DNA from: Daedaleopsis sinensis
Lineage: Eukaryota > Basidiomycota > Agaricomycetes > Polyporales > Polyporaceae
Assembly: GCA_033807695.1 (NCBI GenBank)
Contig: CM066310.1
Location: 124,001 to 188,000 of the forward strand
Length of the DNA: 64,000 nt
Reading direction: 5' to 3'
Shown here: positions 1 through 11,188 of the stretch, piece by piece
Layout: each line of letters begins with the position of its first letter
How positions within the stretch are numbered: the stretch's first letter is position 1
The notes under the pieces: model-generated
Database searches by the model: none
Told to the model about the DNA's origin: nothing
Seen by the model: only the letters and a program-made list of their open reading frames with translations
Program-made: the position numbers and the translations under genes

Positions 1-1948
1 CGGGGTGGCAGGGCGAAGGGGTCCGATTTTATAAAGGGGAAGGCCTCGATGGACTCCTCCATCGTCAGGCTAGCAACGTACGCCTCTGAGGGGCTATCCG
101 GGCAAGGGGTGAAGGTCAGAGTAAACGTGAGCGTGCAGGCCGAGGTACCCATGGTGCGGCGAAACTCGAATGTCTTCTGCCGCTTCCCATCAGGCCAAAA
201 ATCAATATGGTCGGAGGTGCACGAGTGGCTAGGTAGAGGACGGTCGTTGCAATAGCTCCACCAGTCGCTATTGGCCAGATCATCCGGTGACTGTGATAGC
301 TTGAAGAACGCCCAGTGCTCCCCGGCGTGCGCGTGCATTACTTGCCCCTTGGACTGTTTCAACCAGGTGCACCGCCCGAGATGTAATTCGAGTACTGTGA
401 TACAGCCGTGCTTCCGTTCTAGACACAGAGCGAGCCTCGCTGGCGTGTCCCGACTCCATGAAGAGGGGAAGGGCTTGGGAAGCATGATGCATGGGATCTG
501 CGCAGCCCGTAGACGAAGGAGGTACCGTCGTGGGATGCGAAATGGTGCGGGCGCGGTGAAGTTAATAGGAATGTCGAGCTTGTGCGGAGTGCGTCTAGGG
601 GCGGGCAGAATGTAGAGGTCGGTCCACTGTAGATGATAGGGCTGCTGGTTCCGAAGGCTTGAAAGCGGTAGCAGGCGCACGGTGTACTGCCTACGTGGAC
701 CAGCCGCGTTTTCAACGACGGAGGTGTAGTAGAGATGGCGTCCTGGGTCCACGCCTGCTGCGCACGGTGTAAGCAGAAGACCAAGTGGACCTTGTCGTTG
801 GCATGATACAAATAGCACTGCGATCTGGAAGCCATCGCGTTCTATGACGGGGAGGTGTGCACGGACCCCGTATGACTTTATGGTGAACTCGGGGATCCTC
901 GCGGTATCTTGCTTGCTTGGGAACGGTGTGATTTGCTATATGCAGCGGCCTTCAGCACGTTGTGAGCAAAATGTCAACAGAAACGCAGACTCACTTTACT
1001 GGGTCGTTGCGGTAAAGTGTCTAGGCGCACTAAGGTGTCGGTGTCATGCTCGTATAGCGACGAGAACTGGAAAGCGGATGGAGAGCGAGCGAGCAGGTAG
1101 GCGCAAGGATTGTCGCCAACTACGGTCCTGTCGTACGGCGAGAAGTCCGTATGGTTGAAGTGAGGTCCTTTGATGAGCCCTCCCCAAGCAAACAGTGAGG
1201 TGTCGACAGATTTCTTCATAATCTCCTCTTGCAAGCGCTGAAACGCATTCCGTCCTTCTCCGTATAGTGCCGGCATATTGATGTCGAAGATCCCCATGAG
1301 ACAGTACGCCTCGTCCTCCTCTCGCGTGGTCTCGCGCTCTGCAGCCCACGACGTACGCTGGGCAATGCTGTAGTTCCGAATGTTCTCGGGGGAGCGTAAC
1401 ACAGAAATCGGGATCTTCGTGATCGTCTCCAGTGTAGCCGATAGTTCCGCTTTCGTGCCGATGGCCGTCCAGTCCTGCGAGAGAAAGAGGACTTGGTCGG
1501 GCGCGATAAGCTCCTGTAGCGTCCAGCCGCGTCGAAACCATCGACTAGAACGGAGCTGGCGAAATGACTCTATGACAGAGTTTTCCGTCGATAGAACGTC
1601 TTCAAGGTACGCGTAGCAGATCTCGGCCAGCGAGTAGTAGGTGAACATGGAGTTAATGGCTTCAGAGAGCTCGGAGCTGCTCGTCTTGTCTATGCAGCAG
1701 GCATCGTTCCAGATCCACTCGAAGCCCTGGCTCTCCGCGAAGGCGCACGACTGCCTCACTTTCGGGGTCGATCGATCGCGTGGGTTTGAATGGTTGGCGG
1801 CACACTGAGCAGCGAGAGCTTGGGTTTCTTGGAAAGTCTGTTCTTTCTCATTCCAGACATGCGACAAGATTGCGAATCCCGCTTCTGCGGCCTGTTTTGG
1901 AGACGCAAAATGATGGAGCTCGGCACGGCCGGTGCTGAGGAGCCACAT
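1..1948 (-). CDS. HET-domain (heterokaryon incompatibility) protein, 3' end beyond the window
   Basis: Probable HET-domain protein of the self/non-self recognition (vegetative incompatibility) type. Exon 1 (995-1948) starts at an ATG giving MWLLSTGRAELHHF. It carries the hallmark order of the HET domain: GFAILSHVWNEKEQTFQE near residue 25, then WNDACCIDKTSSSELSEAINS, YYSLAEICYAYLEDV and SRWFRRGWTLQELIAP. A 59-nt GT-AG intron (936-994, phase 0) joins exon 2, which stays open from 935 to the left edge, so the stop codon lies outside the window. A longer in-frame start upstream (about 2038) uses TTG and is rejected because the family starts at MWLLST. The C-terminal half has no domain I recognise. 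HET proteins are often sensor halves of cell-death pairs; that role here is inference from the family. Confidence 0.85.
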
Positions 1949-2309
1949 AAGACTCTGATAGCAAGGCTGTTGATTAGTACATGTTCGTTCGGACATGTCG
2001 TTCGGAAGAAGAGATGACATACCCAGACTAATCCCCAACGACAGTCTTGAACTTCAAATGGAGCGGCGGTGGTGAGGGGGCTGAAGAAAGAGAGTAGACC
2101 GTGGGCAATCCCCCTAAAGAACCAGAACCCAAGTATCCGTGCGCTTCAATGTCAGGAAACGTGTACACCTCAAGGTCATACATGCCATGGCCGTATGCGT
2201 AATGCGTGGTAATTATTGCTATATGCGTCAGTCAGCAACTAACACGGTTTTACCAGAACGCATACTAATGCGTTCTAACCCGTGGTCATACGGGCCGTAA
2301 GATGTTGTT

Positions 2310-2847
2310 ACTACCGGTGGCGACTCATCCTCCTCCTCGACGTCTGCCACCCCATGCTCGTGCGTACCGTCTACGCCCGCACTCATATCATTGCCGCCAT
2401 CTCACCGTTCCGCAGCCATACCGCGCCCAGGGCGCCGCGATGGCGATCGAGGACGGCGCGGTGCTCGGCAACCTGCTCTCGCGCCTCACGCACCCCTCGC
2501 AGCTGCCCGCGCTCCTCAGGGGGTACGAGGCCCTCCGCCTGCCGCGCACGGCCGAGACGCAGAGCCAGTCCCGCCTGAACCAGAAGATCATCCACCTGCC
2601 CGACAGCCTAGAGCAGGAGAAGCGCGATGCGGACATGCGCAAGGCGACCGAGGTCGAGCTGAAGCGCTGGCGTGAGGGAAGACGGGCGCCCGAAGATAAG
2701 CTCGCGGGCAGCGCGAACCAGTGGGCGGACGAGGATAAGAATATGGCGCAGTTCGCGTACGATGCGGACGAGGCGGCTGAGAGGTGGTGGCGCGAGGGTG
2801 GAGAACGGCGAGTCGGGGCTGGGATGAGGGAGGAGGCGAGGTTGTGA
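2310..2847 (+). pseudogene. 3' remnant of an FAD-dependent monooxygenase (salicylate hydroxylase-like)
   Basis: Only the C-terminal part of a flavoprotein monooxygenase is present. Reading LILLLDVCHPML up to 2359, a clean 56-nt intron (2360-2415, GTGCGT...CCGCAG) and then PYRAQGAAMAIEDGAVLGN recreates the conserved FAD-binding block (GDACHPMLPYRAQGA in the family). The frame then runs to a stop at 2845-2847. The GD of the GD-x-CHP motif has become LD, and no N-terminal Rossmann GxGxxG exon is visible in the preceding 300 bases, so I call it a truncated relic. It sits head-on against the HET gene. The surviving intron shows it derives from a gene and not from a retrocopy. Confidence 0.7.
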
Positions 2848-3155
2848 AGCGGATTATAGTACTTGCTTAAGGCTGTGTTACCTTTGCCTTCTTTGGATCT
2901 CCACATCAACGGACTCGTGCTTTGTTTGTATTGTAGCCACTAAGAATCAGATTCATATATACGGTACTAGACTGTCGGCGGTCGCGATAGATACCGTATA
3001 GGAACTGGTACGTGAAGAAATCGCAAGATCGACACCAGACCGGGACCGGGATGGACTGAAGAGCATCATGCCTAAATTGTATTCGGAGACTGAGAAAACC
3101 ACATTGCCTTTTGGGATGTATATGACCCGAAGGCGTCCGTCGGATCTCGCCCAGG

Positions 3156-5267
3156 TTATGCGACACGCCATTGCCAGAACACACCGATCGGGTCCTCTTC
3201 CTCATGCAACGCGCCGGTCCACATCCCGAGACAGCCCATGGCGGAGCCCACGCCTCCGAGCTGTACAGCTTCAGAAGCCCACTCGTCCAACGTCGATTGC
3301 GGGGCGGACGACGTCTGCACGGCACACAGTCAGTTACAAGCCGTGACAGTGGCGACGCAGTAATATCGCGAACGGTGGAGAACTGCGGGTGATCTACTCA
3401 CCAGTGACCAGCGGACACTGCCGTCCGGGAGCATGCTGACCGTGCCGTGTACCTGTCGGACGTCGTTGTGGTTCGCGTCGATGCTTCCAACCCAACCGGC
3501 CCCGCCCATCTCGCCCTTCACGTGTATCGTCGGTCTATCGGGGTACGCAGCGAGTGTGGGCGCCGAGTAGCTTGTGATCTCGAGCGACACGGGGACGATG
3601 ATCCACGCCTCGTCGAGGTCAGCATCCATAAATGCTCCGTATGTCTGGGACACATAGGTGTCATGAGTACTCTCATCTTATCGTAGCGAGCACGTACGTT
3701 GTGATCTATGATCAAGGTGGTTATCACCAAAGTCAGTGATCGCTTCTGCTAGTGCGACACGAAGAGAACATACAGATAAGGTCGTCGTAGTCAAGCCAGC
3801 ACACAAGCCGTCTCCATGTGCCCTCGGCTCCTGCCCAGTCACGCTGGTACTTCGTCCAAGGTTCGTGCTCGTCAATTGGCGGCGGGTCCATTGACTCGTC
3901 GCGTTGAACTCCAGGTATCCACGCTCCTCCTCGCAGATTATCCCATGCTTCTAGACGTGCGATCTCCTCGGGGTCAACATGCGCTCGAAGCTTCCACTCA
4001 GCGACAATCCGTGCAGCCGCAAGCCATGTCCAGTCCGGATATAGCTGATCAGGTGGAGTGAGGGCATTGGCGTCGGTAGGCGCTCCTTCATCCGGCTCTG
4101 GCCTCGCGGAGGAAGAGGTGTTATCGTCGGGAGGAATGTAATCTTCGTCCGAGTTACTATCTTCCTCATCCTCGTCTTCGTCTTCGTCCGTAGAGTCGAC
4201 GGCTACCTCAACAAGTGGTTTGGGAGGGCGAGGCGGGTAAGGGAGATACGGTCCCCAGTTCCTGCGACGCGAGAGATAGCGCATGCTGAACGCCAGCGGC
4301 CGTGCGCAGTATCGCGCGAGCTCACGTTGCTTCAGCTCGCTCATGTCCAGGACCTCGGGGGTCGAGCGGCTCTTGGACTTTGACCTGGATGCCGAAGATC
4401 GAGGAGTCCTGCGGGTGCGCGAGGGAGAAGACGAGCTACTTTCGACCTCGACCAATGGAACAGGGAGAAACCCAAGGTAGCTGGTGAGCTGACAGAGGGC
4501 GGGTCCTTCGGGCAAGTTGCGCCAGTCTCCCGCCAGATACTCGTATGAGAGCAGCTTTGTGAGCGAGTAAGGAAGGCCGTCAGAGAGCGTCTCCTTCAGC
4601 CATGAAACGTTTCGCGATGAACTCAGCCCGTTCACTGGCGGTGGGGATAGCGGTGTGTCCGTGGAGAGATATGATAGTGAGGGATTATCTGAGGTTCCCT
4701 CGTCAGCCGGTGTGACGTTAGTGATCGCGCCGCAATGGGATGAAGAAGGGGCTGCCGTTCGTATTACGGAGACGAGGGCTCTGAGAGCTCGCACCGACGA
4801 GTCCCCATCACATGACGGCCCGTCGGACAACTCTGAAAGAGGGATGATGGTCGAGCGTGTCGAGCGGAGATGAGGTTTCCTCTGTACGTCGATGGGCTTT
4901 GCATGGTTGCGGATGTACAGCCCCGCCCATACTCTGTCCGTGAATTGCTCGTGCCAATCAAATTCTGTAATCGTTGAAGACGAGTGAGAATCTGGAAGAG
5001 GAGTATCAATGATGATGAATTACCGGGTGTCGAGCTACCGTGACAATCTAAGTCGATGATCCTCAGGCTCGGGTCGTCGAAAACGGCCAAGAACAAGTTC
5101 CTCCACAGGTATCGGTCAGAAGCCTCGTAGATGAGGGAATGAAGAGGTTTGCATGTCTGTGCAACGGCAGCGACGGAGCGTGGATGACCGGTCGCGGCAC
5201 AGAATGCGAGAATCGTTTCCACTACTTCCGCCGGAATGTTGAGCAAAACCCCGCCGTCACGCAGCAT
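3156..5267 (-). CDS. F-box protein with conserved basidiomycete C-terminal domain
   Basis: Predicted 618-aa F-box protein, probably a substrate receptor of an SCF ubiquitin ligase. Residues about 8-65 form the F-box (LNIPAEVVETILAF, then the RYLWRNLFL segment). A Ser/acidic-rich middle follows. The C-terminal block (GTWRRLVCWLDY, GTVSMLPDGSVRWSL, LGMWTGALHEEEDPIGVFW) recurs in many polypore F-box proteins. Exons: 5039-5267, 3774-4991, 3698-3705, 3402-3644, 3156-3314; the total is a multiple of three. The third exon is only 8 nt, and including it gives DDLIYHNTYGAF, as the family expects. Intron 1 could instead start 15 nt later (at 5023), in the same phase but only 32 nt long; I prefer the 47-nt version. 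The start ATG at 5267 is the first in frame. Confidence 0.85.
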
Positions 5268-5966
5268 GAGCACAACTATGTTCGCGTTAGCCTATAGATC
5301 AAAGCCTGGCGGAATAATGATGTGTGGAGAACGCAGTACTTACCAGAGTTAGTGTTGAGGAAGAAGGACGTGGTTGAAGGAGGGTCACGGTGGTCGGAGT
5401 AAGTACTTAAACCTAAGGTTGAAATTTGAAATGCCGGTCGGAAATTACTAAGCCAGATAACTCTGATAAGGTAGGGAGGAGGCGCTGGGCGGAAGCCATG
5501 GCCCATAGCGACTCGGCTCAGATGGCGGTTCACTACATCTCGACGTCGTCGACTCTCGCGTAGTGGACAGCTCGAAGTACACGGTATAAACGGTGGTCGA
5601 CTATTCTATACCCTCACTGTGCATGATTCGACACACAGGACCCCGCACGCGCTCTACAACTTCTCGGCGACAGCATCCTTTACTGCGACGTCTTCTCCGA
5701 GGGACTCGGATAATTATGAGGCTAAGCCTCAAGGCTTCCAGACGGCCGCTTAGTTGATAGATATGTTGGAGGATGGACAGCATATTGTGCGTGGCATCGA
5801 ACGTAAACCGAGGTACGAGTTTATGACGGAACAGATCTACATCTAGACAACACTGACTGCCCTCGGGATGGTGAGGGTTACCTCTGAGTCCTCCGTGATA
5901 CGTATAGCTACGTATAGCTATTATCTCGTGCAAGTATGACAAGAATCAATCTCATCAAGAAAGTCT
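5268..5966. other. Intergenic, no gene seen
   Basis: Lies between the F-box gene (its upstream side) and the BTB gene (its 3' side). Short open frames on the minus strand have no recognisable domain or good splice sites. It probably holds the F-box promoter and the BTB 3' untranslated region. Confidence 0.5.
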
Positions 5967-7011
5967 TCAAAAGCCCCAGTGGCCCACCTCCTTCTCTACC
6001 CCTGCAATGGCCGGAAGGTCCGCCCACACCCGCGCCCGCATATCCTCAAACTGCTCCCGGATCGGCTCGATACAGTTCGAGCACGCGCCCATGCAGTCCA
6101 TGAAGTCCTCCCGCAGCTCATACTCGCCCCCGTCCTCACGCTTGTCGACGAGATCCAGATACCGCCTGCAAAGCGGGTCGCCCTCCCGCAGCTCCCGGCC
6201 CTCCTCTTTAAGGAAGCTCAGCTCGCAGACCACGTCGTAGCACCCGTCGAACGCCCACTTGTACGAGCAGTCCTCGGACCACTCGAACTCCCTGCACTGC
6301 TCGATCATCTTCGCGCCGTGTGCCCTCAACCTCTTCTTGGCCTGGCGGACGAGCGTGATGTCCGCCGCGGTGAGCCTCTCGGGGGTGCCGTCCGCGCGCG
6401 TGGTCCCGGCCCGCAAGACAGCGTCCTCGAGCTGCGCGCACCTGTACACCGCCGCGGGGACCATGTCGAGCTGGCCTACCTCGCGGAAGAGGTTCAGCGC
6501 CTCGATCGCGTTGGCGTTCTCGAAGCCGCGATGGCCCTTCGTCTCGATGTCATCCCAGTCCATGAGGAAGGAGGGGAAGAGGGCGCTTAGCTGTGCGCAA
6601 GCGTCGTCCACCAGGTCTTGCATGTCGTACTTGATGCCTACGCGGAGCCTCGCGGCGGGGACGGAGAACTCTGTGTCTGCGGGTTTCTGTTGCCGCCTGC
6701 AGCAGACCCCATGGTCAATCGCAGTCCGACATTGCTCGAAGCACGTAGACTTACTTAACGTTGTAGATGGCATAGAGGGCCTGCCTCATGTCGTAGGGCG
6801 TGTCCATTACGCGGAGCACCGGGCACTGGCCCACGCGCTCGGGGGACGTTTCGAAAGCGTTCGCAAGGAGAGGCGAGTGGCGGGCTACCTGACTCCGGTG
6901 AATGCGGAAAAAGAGGTTCCGGGCGACGATGAACGCATTCCCGTCGGGATACGATACGTCTGTGTCTTCCTTGAGGTTCGTCGTGTTCGTGAGTGGCCAC
7001 GGAGCTGCCAT
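5967..7011 (-). CDS. BTB/POZ domain protein
   Basis: Predicted 328-aa BTB/POZ protein. Exon 1 (6755-7011) encodes the BTB core typical of basidiomycetes: a D-x-x-YPDGNAFIVA strand, FFRIHRSQVARHSPLLANAF, then CPVLRVMDTPYDMRQALYAIYN. A 58-nt intron (6697-6754) joins exon 2 (5967-6696), where LRVGIKYDMQDLVDDAC continues the domain. The C-terminal half has several spaced cysteines (CSYKWAFDGCYDVVCE, DCMGACSNC) whose role I do not know. BTB proteins of this kind act as dimerisation modules or CUL3 adaptors; no BACK or kelch repeats were seen. A decayed copy lies on the other strand at about 22.2-23.2 kb. Confidence 0.85.
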
Positions 7012-7692
7012 GACTGATCAAAGTATTCGGAAGACTTCAGCGCTCGCCGTCTCGTTGAGCAGAGCCACTGGCAGTGACGTACTCACATTCGGCGGGATAG
7101 TGGCGAGAGGGAAGTGATAAGGAGAGCACCGTTTTGTATCTGCTCGAGATTTAAAGATCGGTCAAACAAAGAGCTATCGCCATCTACCTTTGTCTGTCCC
7201 TTCCAAAGGGTGTTACTAGGACCTAAGAAGATCAACGGAAATAGAGCAGATATAGAAGTGGACGACGGCGCCGACCTGTTGGACACCTTTGCGCTAGCGT
7301 TCTTCGGTGCAATGTTGCACTGCCCATTGTAGGACATTGGTTTTGAATGTCCGAGTCGATTCACTTCTGCAGGAAAGTCAGTCAGCGCAAACGGTAATCG
7401 GGGCGCAATGAGTTACATACCAATTCCTTTGATCTACGCCTTTGGCTCATGCGGGATTCATGCATCGCGACCTCTTGGCGGATCCATTGAGCGTGACAGT
7501 GCCCCTTGTCTTTGTCGGCTTCACGTTACACGTCTCTCGCCATGAGCGTTGAACATTTAACCCTTGAACTCTTCCATTACCTCACGCGCCCTCTCTTCAC
7601 AACACGACGTAGACAGAGGGATCTGGAACAGCCGTCCACGCGAGGTGCCAGTCTACTTGCTCGTCGACGCAGCTCAGCTACGCTTCAACACC
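7012..7692. other. Intergenic, no gene seen
   Basis: Holds the upstream side of the BTB gene and the downstream side of the seven-pass membrane protein gene. Open frames here are short, lack domains and lack consistent splice sites. Confidence 0.45.
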
Positions 7693-9490
7693 TCACTCCG
7701 GCCTCTGCCCTGCGTCTCCTACTCGCACGTCACGAGCCACTCCATGAACGGAAGACCCCGAGGCCAGCCGGCACTCCCCCAAGCGAGATTGGTCGTCCTC
7801 CACAGAGCAGGCTCGGATATCAGATTCAGGCTGAGAAGAGCTGATAGCGGCGGGCTCGGGGACAGCAGCCACGGTAGACCCTGAATTTCCTGGCTCCAAG
7901 TCCGTACTCGCAGCTCCGGGCGCATCGCCGAGCATGAGCGTGCAGTGCGACTCGCAGGGCGTCTTGTTGAGCGCGACGAGGAGGACGATGAGAGTGGGGT
8001 ATATCGCCTGCCAGCAGAGTCAGCCCCGTGTCTGTTCTCCGAGGACTCGAGCGTGGGGAGCGGGCGGCGAGACGTACGATGAGAGGGATCAGGCAGCCCC
8101 GCACGATGAGGGTGATGAACGCGAGGGTTGCGGAGGAAAGCCCGGAGTGTGCGCCCAAGCGTCCAGCGTCCGCCGTATTGACTGTATATAGTTCGAGCGC
8201 CGATAGGATGATCTGTGCGATGCATAATACAACCTGTTAGCATGCGAAAAGCTTACTGTCATAGCCCTTGTGGGTACTTACCCAGATTACGCAGTAGACG
8301 CTTCTCGACTCAACCAGTATAATCATAACCTTCTCCGCTTGTGTACGGCGGGAGCCTGCTCGAAGGTACTGCGCGACGGAGTGTCTGTGCTCGCTGGACA
8401 CGACAGAATCAGCGGCCTGAGGTTCTGCCTATGTACTCATGCAATCGGGCTCACAGTGCCTTCAGCGCAATCAACGTTGTTGCGCAGACATTCGTGCTCA
8501 GTGTCAGCAGGATGGCCAGAGTGCCCGCGGCATTGCCGATGACGGGGGTCTTTGGCGGTGCGGAAGTGGCCCCCAGATCGCCATGGGCCGCCAGGCCGCC
8601 TATCAGTGCAGCAGCCCGGCACGGCGCTGCGATGTTCACCACCCCGGCAGCTATGAGGTCAGATCAGGTTCCGCCGGCGGGCACAGTGAGGAATAGCAGG
8701 AGACGTCCCGGATGCGGCGTACCGAATGTGGCGAATAGCAGGACCGACGGCAGAAGCAGAACTCCTCGACGAGTGCTCCACAGTACCGATGCACGCCATA
8801 GCACAATCGCGTCCCCCAAAGTCATCTGTTAACCCGTTTAAGTAGCCGTGCGCACCGAGAACGAATGTCGTTGAGACGCGCACGTTGACAATCAGGCTGA
8901 CTGTTGTTGCACATTGCTGTATCTGGGCTGTCGAACTCGGGTACGGAGCGCGCATGGGGGTACTAGCAGGTGTCCCCCCAAGTCTCGTCCCATCCATAAC
9001 AGCGGCATCAATGGAAGCGAGCCCATTGTTAACCGTAGTGAGTTGGGCGATGGCTGAAGGGATCGTCGCAAGAACGTCGTGAATGATTACACCCCAGTTG
9101 ATCGCCGTCGCGATATACATGACCAGAGTTGTGACGACCATGAAGAGGACGGCGGTACGCTTCAATGTTTTGGATCTGGATAGCAGCATCAGTGGAGCAG
9201 CTCATCGCCCGTAGAATCTGGAAGGCAGACCCTAATAGCCAGAGCGCGGTGAATTCAAGAATGGTCAATATTCCTGAGGATGTGTCGTCAGTTCAGACAC
9301 CTCGAGCGTGTCGCGACCGGCTCTTACCAAAAAGGAGCGTGTGCAGTAAAAGCAGCAACAGCTCATTATGCAGCGTTCCAAGAGGTTCCAGATCTGCAGA
9401 TGCTTGCAGGGACTTGATGCGGGTGTGCAACGCGTCTACATCTTCCTGCGAAGTTGCAACGTAGGGCCCCGAGGTGTATGGCATGGACAT
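7693..9490 (-). pseudogene. Seven-pass membrane protein, copy 1 (one-base frameshift in exon 2)
   Basis: Paralogue of the intact gene at 20480-22168, with the same seven-exon structure: 9328-9490, 8884-9273, 8723-8825, 8455-8650, 8282-8393, 8078-8233, 7693-8007. Shared landmarks are ILTILEFTALWLL, TVSLIVN + MTLGDAIVLWRASVLW, LSTNVCATTLIALKAL + EHRHSVAQYLRAGSRRTQAEKV, and IYPTLIVLLVALNKTPC. All six introns have GT-AG ends and matching phases. Within exon 2, however, the frame of the first part (to about 9205) and of the second part (from about 9204, KTLKRTAVLF) differ by one base, and no intron reconciles them. It is a recent pseudogene or contains a sequencing error. The function of the family is unknown to me; start ATG 9490. 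Confidence 0.7.
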
Positions 9491-11188
9491 GGCCTGATTG
9501 AATGGTTCAGTAGCTAGTAGTGACAGTGAGTGCGGCGAGGAGGTGGACGAGGAGGGTGAAAGGTCCACCGCATACTATATCGATTTCACTGCTCAACCCA
9601 TCTCTTACTATTAGCTGCAGGTCCGATTCCGACGAACACCTTAGCACCAGGACCGCGACCTTCAACACCGCATCGTTTCCGCCACTCATCCGTGACAACA
9701 CTGCGTGCGCACTTGCAGGACCAATGATCTTGGCTCTTTATCATGGGCGAGTGAGGCCGAAGTGCCACTGCCAGTGGTGCGTGAGGTATTCGCAACAGAT
9801 CAAGTCGACGCCTTGTGAGACTGTGACACCCAATATCAGGACGATCAAGATTCGATGCCGGGTGGCAAGAACGGTCGGCCGCCGCGAAACTAAAGCAAAG
9901 CGCACGCCACTCCTCACGCGCAGGATGAGCGGCGCGCGAGGTGTGGCACGCGGAGAGAAACTCACCGCGGCGCGGAAGATGGACCGCGAGTGTCGGAGGG
10001 ATCCGTCAGACAAGAGGCAGCGCCTTCATCTGATGATGGGTCCGGGTAAGCGTGTATGAGCATCTGAAAAACGACGTACGATCACTAGTACTGTCAGAGT
10101 GCATTATGACCCGGAGGCGATGCCTGGGCCATGCAGCATTCAGTACGCCCACTACTGGGTGACCGTAATAGGGTGCGACATCCAAGATTAGCCTCTAGAC
10201 TGTAGACCGACCACGAATGGAGGGCGTGGGTCGGGTGTCATCTAGTCACGGTGCCAGCTGCTGGCCGCCTTCAATCTCCCAGTCATTTCATGACGTGGCG
10301 AGAGTACTCACTCGACACTGCGAAGAACCTATGAGTAGCCTAGTCAGCGTGAGACCACAAGTCACTTGCTTGTGTGTCCTCGCAGCTTGTCCGGGCTTGA
10401 TGCATGAGTTCCGGTAGCTATCAGCTCCAGACACGCCAGTGAGATAGTACGAAGGCTCTTGACCGATGTCGGATGAGACCCGGGTGAATGCGCAAACATA
10501 TCAGACCAATGTCGGTAGCATGATCATCGATGATATTCGAAGTAGGACGATCAAGCTATAGGCTACGCACGCGGTGGTGGGGTGCGAGCGATAGTACCTA
10601 TGACGGATGGGTACGAGACAACAGCGAAGCATGCAAAATGTAGGACGTGGTCCCCAGAGAAACACATTAGTAGCTTGTCCAAATCTGAGAGAAACCCACC
10701 AAAACTCACGCAGAACGGTACATTCATCTCGTCGCGGCCACTGTGGCCACAGTACTGGTAGTCAGAGAACAAGCTTTGAGCGCTTGTTAAGAAATCTACT
10801 TAAACTCGAACCACGACGACATCAAGCTCTCGCACTTGGATTATCGCCACATTCTGTCTCTGATCTTCTGCTCTACTACTCGTGGGTCGACAGCGTAACA
10901 CTGGTACCTTGGCCTGATGGCAGACCTCGATAACAGCGCGTTCGACTCGCCGACAAGGGACCACCGGTGTACGTCCTACCTCTCTCAAACTCTCACCTGG
11001 GGCAATGAATCGCGGGGATGACAACGAATACATTGATGGAGAAAGTGAAGTAAGGACTAACAACTATTGGTGAGTAACCTATCGACCGCTGCTTGAGTGC
11101 CCCCCAGCGATGCCGCATCGTACACATCAAACGGCTCTATTGTGCGTGCTCTACTCTTACACCCTCCTTGCTACCACGTCTCAATCTC
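9491..11188. other. No confident gene; possible decayed membrane-protein gene
   Basis: The minus strand at about 9741-10013 encodes a short hydrophobic stretch (HRILIVLILGVTV) and the one at about 10800-11063 a possible N-terminus, but no exon chain could be built between them. I read it as promoter DNA of the membrane-protein gene plus possible gene debris. Confidence 0.3.

Noticed and set aside
974..2038. HET protein starting at 2038
   Set aside because: That codon is TTG, and the family N-terminus corresponds to the ATG at 1948.
9520..10059. Plus-strand 179-codon frame
   Set aside because: It is antisense to the start of the seven-pass gene, has no domain and lacks a convincing start context.
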